From positions 1 to 11,000 of the forward strand of contig CAMCIX010000025.1 in the NCBI GenBank assembly GCA_945875045.1: a DNA stretch of 11,000 bases, written 5' to 3'. Origin of the DNA: an uncultured Clostridia bacterium (lineage in GTDB: Bacteria; Bacillota; Clostridia; Oscillospirales; Acutalibacteraceae). Below the pieces are notes generated by a model, which saw only the letters and a program-made list of their open reading frames with translations, made no database searches and was not told where the DNA came from. Positions within the stretch are counted from its first letter, which is position 1. Each line of letters begins with the position of its first letter. Made by a program: the position numbers and the translations under genes. This document shows positions 1 through 7,177 of this stretch, one piece after another.

Positions 1-344
1 ACATTAAGCTTTACGCAGGCTGGAAGGTAGCCGAAAAGGACGCCTCAGGCTCACAAAACGCCACTAATGAAAAGGAGCCTATTTACAATACCGTGACCGA
101 CTATGAAAAGGTTGAGCAAACGGTAGATGTTGAAGTTCCCGATAAGGAGCTTGACGAGCAGCTTACCTTTGCCGATACCGATAAGGTAGGCAAGATTAAT
201 AAGCAGAATACAAGCGCCGACGCGTCGGATGGTTCCTCGAACCTTGTTTGGATAATAATTGCAATCGCAGGCGGAGTAGTTCTGGTTGCGGCGGCAGCGG
301 TTGTTACCGTAATAGCAGTTAAAAAGCGCAAAAGGCGCAATTAA
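1..344 (+). CDS. C-terminal end of a membrane-anchored extracellular protein (5'-partial)
   Basis: The frame is open from the left edge of the window, so the true start lies upstream; the GTG at 93 is only an internal valine codon. The first visible residues (IKLYAGWKV) resemble the end of an InlB B-type (Listeria-Bacteroides) repeat, a small extracellular repeat common in secreted proteins of Gram-positive bacteria. An acidic, polar stretch of about 65 residues follows, then a single hydrophobic helix (about 243-320, LVWIIIAIAGGVV and following) and a basic tail KKRKRRN. This is the layout of a C-terminal membrane anchor with the body of the protein outside the cell. It ends 20 bases before the GH16 lipoprotein, so the two are probably co-transcribed. 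The catalytic or binding part is not visible, so no function is assigned; another polysaccharide-active enzyme or surface adhesin would both fit. Confidence 0.8.
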   Translation, partial: IKLYAGWKVAEKDASGSQNATNEKEPIYNTVTDYEKVEQTVDVEVPDKELDEQLTFADTDKVGKINKQNTSADASDGSSNLVWIIIAIAGGVVLVAAAAVVTVIAVKKRKRRN

Positions 345-364
345 GCAGAGGAGGATATAATACT

Positions 365-2872
365 ATGAAAAAAAGAATAACCTCAATTATACTTGCGGCG
401 TGTATGTTCCTCCTTTGCAGCTGCGGGGATAAAACCCCGGCAAAGGTTGGGACAGGAAACGTTAAGACAGATAATCAGTATGTTATCGCGATGAATCCTT
501 ATGTTGTTTTTGAGGACGGAACGGTTTCCAGTCTCAGAAACGACGCCGCCAAGGCTATTTCCAAGGATGTTTCGGCAAAATCAGCTACCGCTCTTTATGA
601 TGATACAAATTGGAAATGGATTTACGCCGACGAGGACGGACAATGGACAAAGCGCCTTGTCCGTCAGGCGGCTGTCTGGCAGAACGGAGCGGGCAATACC
701 GTAAAAGGCGCACCCTATGCCTATTCGGTAAACGACGCCTGCACCTCCTCGCTCGCGGTTTTCGACTCTTCAAAAATGAAGGTGGAGGGCTGCGCGGACG
801 GCGAGCTTCCTCAAAACGGCGTTATTATGACCTTTAACGGGGGCTATGAAGAGGGACTTTGCTATACTGCCGATAAGGACTGCACCGTTACCTTTTCGGA
901 TACAGGCTACGGCAATATCGCGGTTGTAGGTAAGCTTGCCGGCGAAAAAACCGCCTTTTTCGATAAGGACGGCGCGGCATCCGCTATAGTACTCCGCGTC
1001 TACAGAAACGGCCGCATTTACTGGCAGGGCGTGCTTGATAAGGATAATACGGCGGTTGAATTCCCATATCTTTCGGAAATCGAGCTTACCGCGGGCGACA
1101 GCATTATAATCTCCGCCGACGCGGTGAACGATACCGAGGGCATAGTAACCGGTAACTGCGATTTACCGGCAACCGAAAAAACCGTCACAAAGACCATTAA
1201 GCACGAACGCCAAGAGCTTGTCGGCTATAAGGATAATCAGGCGAATAACGGCACGGATAACTCTAAAGTAGTTGATATTCCCTTTGTTGAGGACGGTATT
1301 ATTAATTTCACCATTGTAACGCCAAAGGGAGCTGCCGCGGAGATTTCTAAAGCTGTGGCAAAGCTCAGAACGGGAATGAAATCGGCTTTGGGCGAGATGC
1401 CGGACGCTACAAACGATGAGTTTGACGGCAACTCCGACGATTACAGAATTTTGGTTTATAACACCAGATTCGACGCGTCGGTAAAGGCGCTTAATGATAT
1501 TAAAGCCACACGCTCCGCTAACGACGGTGACTTTATTATCAGAATGTCGGGCAAGGATTTGGTAATTGCCGCAGGCAATGAGGATTCGCTTCAATCGGCG
1601 GTTGAATTTTTCCTCGCAAATTACTGCAAGGACGAAAAATCCGTAATTCAAAGCAATCTCAATTATGTTTCGGCAAATTACAACCCCTTAAAGGACATAA
1701 CTCTTGCCGGTACTCCGATTACCGAATATAAAATTGTATATTCTCACGTTGCCTCGTTTATCGAGACTTCTGCGGCAAAGCATATCCGTGATGAGATAAT
1801 CCGCCTTTGCGGTAAACGCCTTGAAATGGTGGACGACAGCGCAAAGGCTTCCGCAAATGAAATATTGGTAGGAACTACAAACCGTACCTCGTCGGCTGAT
1901 TACAGCAATGCTACTAACGCGACTGCAATCAATAAGACCAACGACGTGGCAAGGCTTGCCGATACGGGCTACACGGTTAAGGTTGAAAACGGTAAAACCG
2001 TAATTCTCGGCGAGCATATTTACGCGGTTAACGCGGGCGCTATCGCTTTCGCAGATACTTTAAAGAAAAACGCTTCTTTGAACAGTGGCTTTGAGCTTTC
2101 GGGCGAATATGACAGCGGGTATTCTCTTACAAACGGCTATAAGCTTACCTGGTCGGACGAATTTAACGCCGCAAAGCTTTCCGACGTATGGCAGTCTAAG
2201 GGTACAAACATCGATAAAAATGTTTTAGGCGGTAAAACCACCGTTGTTAAGGCGAACAACGTATTAAAGGACGGCGCTTTGCATCAGGTGGTAACGAGAA
2301 ACGGGAACAATCTACAAGTCGGCTCGCTTTACTCTACCGGCGCTAAGAAAATGATGTTCAAATACGGTTATCTTGAAATACGCGCTAAGCTGCCTACAGT
2401 AGAGGGAATAGGCGCCGCTTTCTGGACTCAGGGAGATATCGCCTCTCCGTTCCTTGAAATCGACCTTTATGAAACCTTCGGCAATCCCCTCCAGGTAAAA
2501 TCCAATCTTCATACCTGGGGTCCCGGCGATGAGCACAGAAACCTTTTAGGCGGCGACGGCGGCATACTCAATAATTCCGAGGGTGTATCCAAGGCATTCG
2601 GCACGGAATATCACACTATCGGTATCGAATGGGACGACGATATCTGTACCTTCTATGTTGACGGTCAGATGACGGTTACCTTTGATTGCTCGGCGGAAAC
2701 GTACAACTGCTTTGATAAGGCGGCGTGGCTTATTTTAAGCTGCGACCCCTGCGAATCGAGCTACAGCTCTAATCTTATTGACAATAGCTTTACGGGCGAC
2801 GAAGCCTCCTACGACTGGATTCACATTTACCAGAAAGAGGATAACGGCTCGGTAATGTATCAAAAGAAATAG
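365..2872 (+). CDS. GH16 family glycoside hydrolase, lipoprotein (laminarinase-like)
   Basis: Predicted extracellular endo-beta-glucanase-type enzyme anchored to the membrane by lipid. A lipoprotein signal peptide ends in the lipobox LLCSC, with Cys20 as the lipidated residue. Residues about 40-290 form a beta-rich, probably carbohydrate-binding region (for example RNGRIYWQGVLDKDNTAVEF). Residues about 312-440 and 452-575 look like two diverged copies of one alpha/beta domain (ILVYNTR and ILVGTTNR landmarks). The GH16 domain covers about 588-828: YGYLEIRAKLP, AAFWTQGD, the catalytic motif EIDLYE (E698 nucleophile, D700, E703 acid/base by family knowledge), LHTWGPG, GIEWDDDICTFYVDG and a final DWIHIYQ strand. 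The ExDxxE spacing is the bulged laminarinase/agarase/carrageenase type, not the ExDxE of lichenases. GAGGAGG at 348-354 lies 10 bases before the ATG. It ends in tandem in-frame TAG TAG. GH16 membership is secure; the substrate is inferred. Confidence 0.92.
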   Translation: MKKRITSIILAACMFLLCSCGDKTPAKVGTGNVKTDNQYVIAMNPYVVFEDGTVSSLRNDAAKAISKDVSAKSATALYDDTNWKWIYADEDGQWTKRLVRQAAVWQNGAGNTVKGAPYAYSVNDACTSSLAVFDSSKMKVEGCADGELPQNGVIMTFNGGYEEGLCYTADKDCTVTFSDTGYGNIAVVGKLAGEKTAFFDKDGAASAIVLRVYRNGRIYWQGVLDKDNTAVEFPYLSEIELTAGDSIIISADAVNDTEGIVTGNCDLPATEKTVTKTIKHERQELVGYKDNQANNGTDNSKVVDIPFVEDGIINFTIVTPKGAAAEISKAVAKLRTGMKSALGEMPDATNDEFDGNSDDYRILVYNTRFDASVKALNDIKATRSANDGDFIIRMSGKDLVIAAGNEDSLQSAVEFFLANYCKDEKSVIQSNLNYVSANYNPLKDITLAGTPITEYKIVYSHVASFIETSAAKHIRDEIIRLCGKRLEMVDDSAKASANEILVGTTNRTSSADYSNATNATAINKTNDVARLADTGYTVKVENGKTVILGEHIYAVNAGAIAFADTLKKNASLNSGFELSGEYDSGYSLTNGYKLTWSDEFNAAKLSDVWQSKGTNIDKNVLGGKTTVVKANNVLKDGALHQVVTRNGNNLQVGSLYSTGAKKMMFKYGYLEIRAKLPTVEGIGAAFWTQGDIASPFLEIDLYETFGNPLQVKSNLHTWGPGDEHRNLLGGDGGILNNSEGVSKAFGTEYHTIGIEWDDDICTFYVDGQMTVTFDCSAETYNCFDKAAWLILSCDPCESSYSSNLIDNSFTGDEASYDWIHIYQKEDNGSVMYQKK

Positions 2873-2945
2873 TAGGGTCGAGCGTCCCCGACCGACCGTT
2901 AAGAGCGTAAATTTAATAACCGTAGGCGGGGGCTCGGCTCCCGCC
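2873..2945. repeat. Pair of GC-rich hairpins directly after the GH16 stop codon
   Basis: The first hairpin pairs ggtcg (2876-2880) with cgacc (2889-2893). The second is a longer stem over 2925-2945 (ggcggg...cccgcc, eight pairs including one G-T, loop ctcgg). Both are preceded by a similar GTAGG or TAGGG start, and GC content is higher than in the flanking genes. Neither is followed by a T run, so they are not ordinary intrinsic terminators. They look like small dispersed intergenic repeats, but copy number cannot be seen from one window. Confidence 0.4.
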
Positions 2946-3046
2946 GAGAACGTCGGGCGAAATTTTGCGGTTTCCCTTAGAGGCGCAAACTGTTATTAAC
3001 CGCCCACGGAAAAACAGCGTTTTATAATAGTTTTCCTTAATATTTC

Positions 3047-3073
3047 AAAAGGGCGAAGCTCACGCGCTCTTTT
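3047..3073. terminator. Weak candidate intrinsic terminator
   Basis: aaaagggcg (3047-3055) pairs with cgctctttt (3065-3073), nine pairs with one G-T, around a nine-base loop. The A tract before and T tract after the short GC core would allow termination in either direction. The GC core is only four to five pairs, so it would be weak; it is the best terminator-like structure after the first GH16 gene. Confidence 0.35.
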
Positions 3074-3117
3074 AAAATAAAAAAAGGTTCTTTTGCAAAA
3101 GTCGGGGTGTAGACTGG

Positions 3118-3246
3118 CTCCCTCTGACGAGGGAGCTGTCGAGCGAAGCGAGACTGAGGGAGAGAAAAGCCAAAGTATATATCTATCTTTATTCTTTCTC
3201 TCCTTCAGTCACGGCAAAGCCGTGCCACCTCCCTCGTCAGAGGGAG
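3118..3246. repeat. MITE-like element: two copies of a hairpin repeat in inverted orientation
   Basis: The outer ends are a perfect 18-bp inverted repeat: ctccctctgacgagggag (3118-3135) and its reverse complement (3229-3246). Each 18-mer is itself a hairpin, with CTCCCTC and GAGGGAG around a TGAC loop. The inner ends also match inverted (gagagaaa near 3160-3167 and tttctctc at 3195-3202), leaving a loop of about 27 bases. The middle of each unit differs: gagcgaagcgag in the left and a perfect cacggc-aaa-gccgtg hairpin (3210-3224) in the right. There is no open frame, so any movement would need a transposase supplied in trans. I recall similar repeats being abundant in gut Clostridia; that is memory, not a search. 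Confidence 0.7.
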
Positions 3247-3309
3247 GCGATAAGTGTTGAAACCCCAACATTAAGAATAGAACCAAAATAAATTTATTGG
3301 AGGTAAATT

Positions 3310-6300
3310 ATGCGCAAAATTCTATCAATCATTTTGACTGCAGCAATGACCCTGTCGTTGTTCGCCGCAATCCCTTTCGGCGCAAGTGCCGAGGCAGCGG
3401 GTACTGCCCTAACCTTTGACGAACAAGCCGAAATCGATTATTACAACACAGATGTCGGTAAAAACTCTACCGCAGCCGTTCAAGACAGCGGAACAACGCA
3501 GGGGAATGCATTCAAGTACACCGTTCTTGACAGAGACTGGGGCGAAGCATGGGAATCAATTCTTAGAATCGCTCAGCCCCAAACCGACGGTTCGGTTTCC
3601 TCTTACAAGGTGAAGGCAGGCAGGACTTACAGCATTAGCTTTAAGTATAAAAACGATACGCCTGTAAGCAGCTATGGCTTTTACACAAAAATCCTGTTTG
3701 TATCTGAGCTCAACAATATGGGCAACCTTTTTTATGACTGCAACGGTTGTGTCGAAGCTTGGACTGAAAAAATCCAGATTCCCAATGTTACCATCTCCCC
3801 GGGAACAAATACACAGGCTGCTACAGACGGTTGGCAGGATTACTCGGCCTCCTTCTATGTGCCGAAAAATATCACTTTAGATGAGATTGCTTTGATATTC
3901 GCCATTGACGACACCAATACAGACGCTTCATTCTGGGTAGACGATATCCTCGTTCAAGAAGCCGACGATAACGGCGTTTCCGTAATGGATTTCCAAAGCG
4001 AATCCGCTAAAACCTTCTATGCTGACGGCAATAACAATCAACAATTTGAGATTTCACAAACTTGGCAGACCTCCGGCGACGACCTCGGTATGAAGTTTTC
4101 ATCTGTCGCGGGATATTCTTCCGATACTACTACCCCTGTTTTCAGATTATCGCAGAGCAATGCAAACGGTACGGTTACACCGATTACTGTAAAGGCGGGC
4201 GAGAGCTATGAGCTTTCCATCGACTACAAAAATGACTGGGGAGTTAATACCTGGGGCAACTTCTATGTAAAGCTTATGTATATCGACGGCACTCAAAGCG
4301 TACAAGGCTTAACAGGCAATCAGGTCAATTTCTGGAAAGACTGGGATGAAGCATATAAAGTTAATCTTGAGGGAGAAAACACATTTCCGAACAAAGAAGG
4401 AACTGAATGGCAGACCTACACCTTTAGCTTTACCGTTCCTGATGTAGCCGATGAAAAACAGCTTGCAATCGGTATGGTAAACTCTGAGGATGTAAAAGGT
4501 AAAGGCTTTTTCGATAACGTCACCCTTAAAAGAAAAGCAGACGTTATCCTTCACAACGATTCACTTGAAAACGGCTCTTATACCGCGTCTGTTCTTGAGG
4601 GAACAGCTATAGAAAATATTCAGCTTCCCGTTGCGGGTTCTAATATCACACACCTGTATACCGACGCGGCGCGCACTCAGCTTTATACAGGAACTACGGT
4701 AAACGAAAGCTTAGAGCTGTGGGCTGATATTGAAAACGTCACCGCCGACTTTGATAATTATGTTTTAGCTAAAGACTACTGGGACGGTACAAGCTTCTAC
4801 ATTGAGCAATATTCCGGCACAGTTAATTCTAACGCTTTAACCAACAAAGGTCAGACCAATATAAGCAATAACGAATGGCCCCCCATCGTCAAGTTAATAG
4901 ACGGCAACGGTAACAAATTAACCACCGTAAACGGTCATATCTATACGCTTGATTTTGATATGGCGGTTGAAGATGTAATCAATATTGGCGATGCGGGCTG
5001 GGTAGCGTTAGGTAAGACGGCTAATCTTTCCAGCGGATTAGTTGACGAATCTTTTGCATACACAGGTACGGACAATGAATTAACTAAAACCTACCTTAAA
5101 GCCTTGTTTACAGACGCAGAGAGCAAGTCTTACAGACATGTAAAATACGAATTTAAAGGTACGGGCGGAGAGTGTAACATTATTTCCTACCTTGCAGGCA
5201 CAACAGTTTATTTTGACAATATTAAAATTGTTGATGTTACCGCTCAAAAAGCCCTCAGTGATCAAAACGGCAATGAGCTTGCACGCGGCTATGACGGCGA
5301 GAACGTTAAAATCCCCGACGCGGCTGACGCAGACTTCGTTTACTATGCAGACGACAACGGCACACCCGTAGACACAACCGTTATCAGAGAAAATAAGACC
5401 CTTACAAAGGTTAATTCAACGATAGCAGTTACAGACACTGATTATGACAGCGTTAACAGAACCGTTTCCTTTACAACCCGTTTCGGCGGCATTGGTTATA
5501 CCGAGGCAAACGGCGGCGTAACGGTTAACACAATTACCGTTGGAAATACCCGTTATTTCGTAGAGGATATGGGACTTTTAGTAGCTCCCACCGAAAAAGT
5601 GACAGGCGAGCTTACCCTTGATAACTTGGGCAACGCTAAACAGATTTCGGGAACAAAACTCAGGTATTCCGCAAAAGGAACAGATGAGCTTCAGGTTACC
5701 GCACAGATTAAAACAAGCAAATACAACCGTGAATACACCGTTGTAGGCTACGTAAAATGTGTGGGCGGCAAGGTTATTTACAGCAAAACTCGAAACAGTA
5801 TTCCTAAGAGCTATAACGCCGCGGCAGGTATCGAGTCGGTTGACGACGACGCTCATACTAGATACAATTATACGCTTGTCTCAAACAGCGAGTTTAATTC
5901 GGCTGAAAGTCTTTCAAACGGCTGGAATCCATGGGGTTATGTAAGCAACCCACACGATATCGATGCTAATGCTGCGGATATTAATTATTACAGTGTTGAC
6001 AGTGCGACTTATACAAATAACGCGGGTGAACTTGTTCTTGACCTTAAAAAGACAAGTGATAATACCTATGACGCTCCCGAATTACTCTCAAATTATCTTT
6101 TCACAACAGGCTATGTTGAGGTTAGGGCAAAATATGCAGATGTAGCTGATCTCGGAGGAGCTATCTGGCTTAATTCCGCGCCGCTTACCGACGATATGCT
6201 TACAATTAAGCCTGACGCTACCAACGTTTATATGAGACCCGAGCTCGATATAGTGGAGTTTTCTAAAATAAGCGAATTCTATTTCACCTTACACAACTGG

Positions 6301-6660
6301 GGAACGCCTGAAGGCGGTGAGTTCGGACAGAATAACCAGATTCGATTAGCAAATATTTGGTCTCATCTCGAATCTCCGCACGATTTGAATAATTATCACA
6401 TTTACGGCTTTGAACGTTCTTCCGATGTGATAAGAATGTATGTAGACGGTACGCTGTATTATGAATTAACATATGCGGACGCACTTGCTACTTATAACAC
6501 AAATAAGAAGCCCGGTGATTATCAGTACAGAACCGTAAACGAGATAAAAGCCTTGTTTGTAAACCCGACATATCTTATTTTAGGTACAAACGGCGCTCAA
6601 TCTCTTGCTGTTGGCGAGAGCGCAATAAGCACAATCGACTATGTACGCTTCTACAAGTAA
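3310..6660 (+). CDS. Secreted multidomain GH16 family glycoside hydrolase
   Basis: Predicted secreted polysaccharide endo-hydrolase of 1116 residues. A signal peptide (RKILSIILTAAMTLSLFAA) ends near GASA, residues 24-27, with no lipobox. Residues about 33-217 and 225-410 are two related jelly-roll modules resembling CBM4/9/22-type domains (FWVDDILVQE and FFDNVTLKRK ends). A third such module spans about 478-640 (VYFDNIKIVDV). Short linkers at about 411-475 and 641-703 resemble InlB-type repeats. Residues about 704-840 form a beta-rich domain seen in other clostridial secreted proteins. The C-terminal GH16 domain (about 853-1116) has SEFN, TGYVEVRAKY, the active-site motif ELDIVE (E978, D980, E983), LHNWG and IDYVRFYK. 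In the strand that usually reads EW before the YVDG hairpin, this protein has Arg1036 instead of Trp. There is no dockerin, LPXTG or transmembrane anchor. It is probably co-transcribed with the dockerin gene 26 bases downstream. The laminarinase-like substrate is inferred from the ExDxxE motif. Confidence 0.9.
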   Translation: MRKILSIILTAAMTLSLFAAIPFGASAEAAGTALTFDEQAEIDYYNTDVGKNSTAAVQDSGTTQGNAFKYTVLDRDWGEAWESILRIAQPQTDGSVSSYKVKAGRTYSISFKYKNDTPVSSYGFYTKILFVSELNNMGNLFYDCNGCVEAWTEKIQIPNVTISPGTNTQAATDGWQDYSASFYVPKNITLDEIALIFAIDDTNTDASFWVDDILVQEADDNGVSVMDFQSESAKTFYADGNNNQQFEISQTWQTSGDDLGMKFSSVAGYSSDTTTPVFRLSQSNANGTVTPITVKAGESYELSIDYKNDWGVNTWGNFYVKLMYIDGTQSVQGLTGNQVNFWKDWDEAYKVNLEGENTFPNKEGTEWQTYTFSFTVPDVADEKQLAIGMVNSEDVKGKGFFDNVTLKRKADVILHNDSLENGSYTASVLEGTAIENIQLPVAGSNITHLYTDAARTQLYTGTTVNESLELWADIENVTADFDNYVLAKDYWDGTSFYIEQYSGTVNSNALTNKGQTNISNNEWPPIVKLIDGNGNKLTTVNGHIYTLDFDMAVEDVINIGDAGWVALGKTANLSSGLVDESFAYTGTDNELTKTYLKALFTDAESKSYRHVKYEFKGTGGECNIISYLAGTTVYFDNIKIVDVTAQKALSDQNGNELARGYDGENVKIPDAADADFVYYADDNGTPVDTTVIRENKTLTKVNSTIAVTDTDYDSVNRTVSFTTRFGGIGYTEANGGVTVNTITVGNTRYFVEDMGLLVAPTEKVTGELTLDNLGNAKQISGTKLRYSAKGTDELQVTAQIKTSKYNREYTVVGYVKCVGGKVIYSKTRNSIPKSYNAAAGIESVDDDAHTRYNYTLVSNSEFNSAESLSNGWNPWGYVSNPHDIDANAADINYYSVDSATYTNNAGELVLDLKKTSDNTYDAPELLSNYLFTTGYVEVRAKYADVADLGGAIWLNSAPLTDDMLTIKPDATNVYMRPELDIVEFSKISEFYFTLHNWGTPEGGEFGQNNQIRLANIWSHLESPHDLNNYHIYGFERSSDVIRMYVDGTLYYELTYADALATYNTNKKPGDYQYRTVNEIKALFVNPTYLILGTNGAQSLAVGESAISTIDYVRFYK

Positions 6661-6686
6661 TTAAGAGAGAACAGGAGGAAAAGACA

Positions 6687-7013
6687 ATGAAAAAAATTAT
6701 TGCTGTGCTTATAGCGGCACTTACGATTTCTTCTTTCGGCTTGATTGCAAACGCCGATACTGTTTATCTTTTAGGCGATACCAATAAATCGGGCGAACCT
6801 ACCCTTAACTCCGCTGATTTGGCGTATCTCAAAAAGGTTCTTTTAGGAACCGAGGAGGATCTCGGTATGTCAAATGTTAATGAAGATGAAAACGGCGATG
6901 TAGATATATTAGATTTAGTTCGCCTTAAAAAGCTGCTTTCAAGAGCAGAAAACAGCGGTCCTGCATTAACATACGGCGTAAATGAAATAATAGATGAAGA
7001 GAACTGGAACTGA
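6687..7013 (+). CDS. Small secreted stand-alone dockerin protein (type I)
   Basis: A 108-residue protein made of a signal peptide (1-23, cleavage after ANA) and one dockerin (about 28-86), with a short acidic tail. Dockerins bind cohesin domains and dock enzymes on cellulosome scaffolds. Two calcium-loop/helix repeats are visible. The first is GDTNKSG...SADLAYLKKVLLG, with D31, N33, S35 and D44, which is two residues longer than the usual 12-residue loop. The second is NEDENGDVDILDLVRLKKLL, with N65, D67, N69, D71 and D76 in canonical spacing. No catalytic or binding domain is attached. An AGGAGG (6673-6678) lies 8 bases before the ATG, and the gene follows the GH16 gene by 26 bases, so it is a separate translated protein and not a read-through tail. 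It may be a remnant of a larger dockerin enzyme or a dedicated adaptor or competitor; the role is unknown. The dockerin call is strong. Confidence 0.85.
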   Translation: MKKIIAVLIAALTISSFGLIANADTVYLLGDTNKSGEPTLNSADLAYLKKVLLGTEEDLGMSNVNEDENGDVDILDLVRLKKLLSRAENSGPALTYGVNEIIDEENWN

Positions 7014-7020
7014 TTTTTTT

Positions 7021-7054
7021 CAGTACCCTTGCCGCATTTGCGGCAGGGGTACTG
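7021..7054. terminator. Strong 15-bp hairpin after the dockerin gene
   Basis: cagtacccttgccgc (7021-7035) pairs with gcggcaggggtactg (7040-7054) around the loop attt, with a single T-G pair. It is preceded by seven T (7014-7020) and followed, after cacct, by six A, so the T run sits on the wrong side for a classical terminator on either strand. It lies directly after the stop codon and probably marks the end of the GH16-dockerin transcript or stabilises its 3' end; true termination is uncertain. Confidence 0.5.
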
Positions 7055-7064
7055 CACCTAAAAA

Positions 7065-7118
7065 AGATACCGGATTTGAGACGGAAAGCCTAATATTTCC
7101 GTTTGAAATCCGTTATCT
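7065..7118. promoter_or_regulatory. Long imperfect inverted repeat, candidate operator or attenuator
   Basis: agataccggatttgagacgg and following (7065-7087) is nearly the reverse complement of 7096-7118, about 23 pairs with three mismatches around the loop gcctaata. The right arm contains TTGAAA, which can serve as the -35 of the transporter promoter candidate. That position suits a repressor or activator site; as RNA it would be a stable stem. No regulator gene is in the window to link to it. Confidence 0.45.
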
Positions 7119-7131
7119 GAACAAATATTTT
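7103..7131 (+). promoter_or_regulatory. Candidate sigma-A promoter for the transporter genes
   Basis: TTGAAA (7103-7108) and TATTTT (7126-7131) are separated by 17 bases, matching the consensus at 5 of 6 and 4 of 6 positions. It sits about 46 bases before the GTG start of the substrate-binding protein, after the dockerin hairpin, which suggests a separate transcript for the transporter. This is a motif match by eye in AT-rich sequence, so it is tentative. Confidence 0.35.
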
Positions 7132-7177
7132 TGGACAGATTAAGCGGCAATAAGCCACCGAGAAAGGAAAGTATTCT

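Larger units (their letters stand above)
2873..3309. other. Gene-free region between the two GH16 genes
   Basis: This 437-base stretch has no credible coding frame. In order it holds two GC-rich hairpins (2876-2945), an A/T-flanked stem resembling a weak terminator (3047-3073), the perfect 12-base palindrome cttttgcaaaag (3090-3101), an inverted pair of MITE-like repeats (3118-3246), a small tgttg/caaca stem (3255-3270), and the ribosome binding site GGAGGT (3299-3304), 6 bases from the next ATG. I see no convincing -35/-10 pair for the downstream GH16 gene: a TTGAAA at 3257 has no good -10 at 16-18 bases. Confidence 0.8.

Noticed and set aside
93..344. Complete 83-residue membrane protein starting at GTG 93
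   Set aside because: The frame is open to the window edge and upstream codons encode an InlB-like repeat end, with no ribosome binding site before 93.
1163..2017. Open frames on the minus strand inside the first GH16 gene (162 and 109 codons)
   Set aside because: They overlap a well-supported gene and their translations show no recognisable domain; they are shadows.
2456..2473. Lichenase-type assignment for the lipoprotein GH16
   Set aside because: The motif EIDLYE has two residues between D and the last E, the bulged form; lichenases have one.
3090..3101. Perfect palindrome cttttgcaaaag as an operator
   Set aside because: It is short, lies over 200 bases from the next start, and has no promoter elements beside it; chance in AT-rich sequence is enough.
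3257..3285. Promoter with TTGAAA just before the second GH16 gene
   Set aside because: No hexamer resembling TATAAT falls at 16-18 bases downstream.
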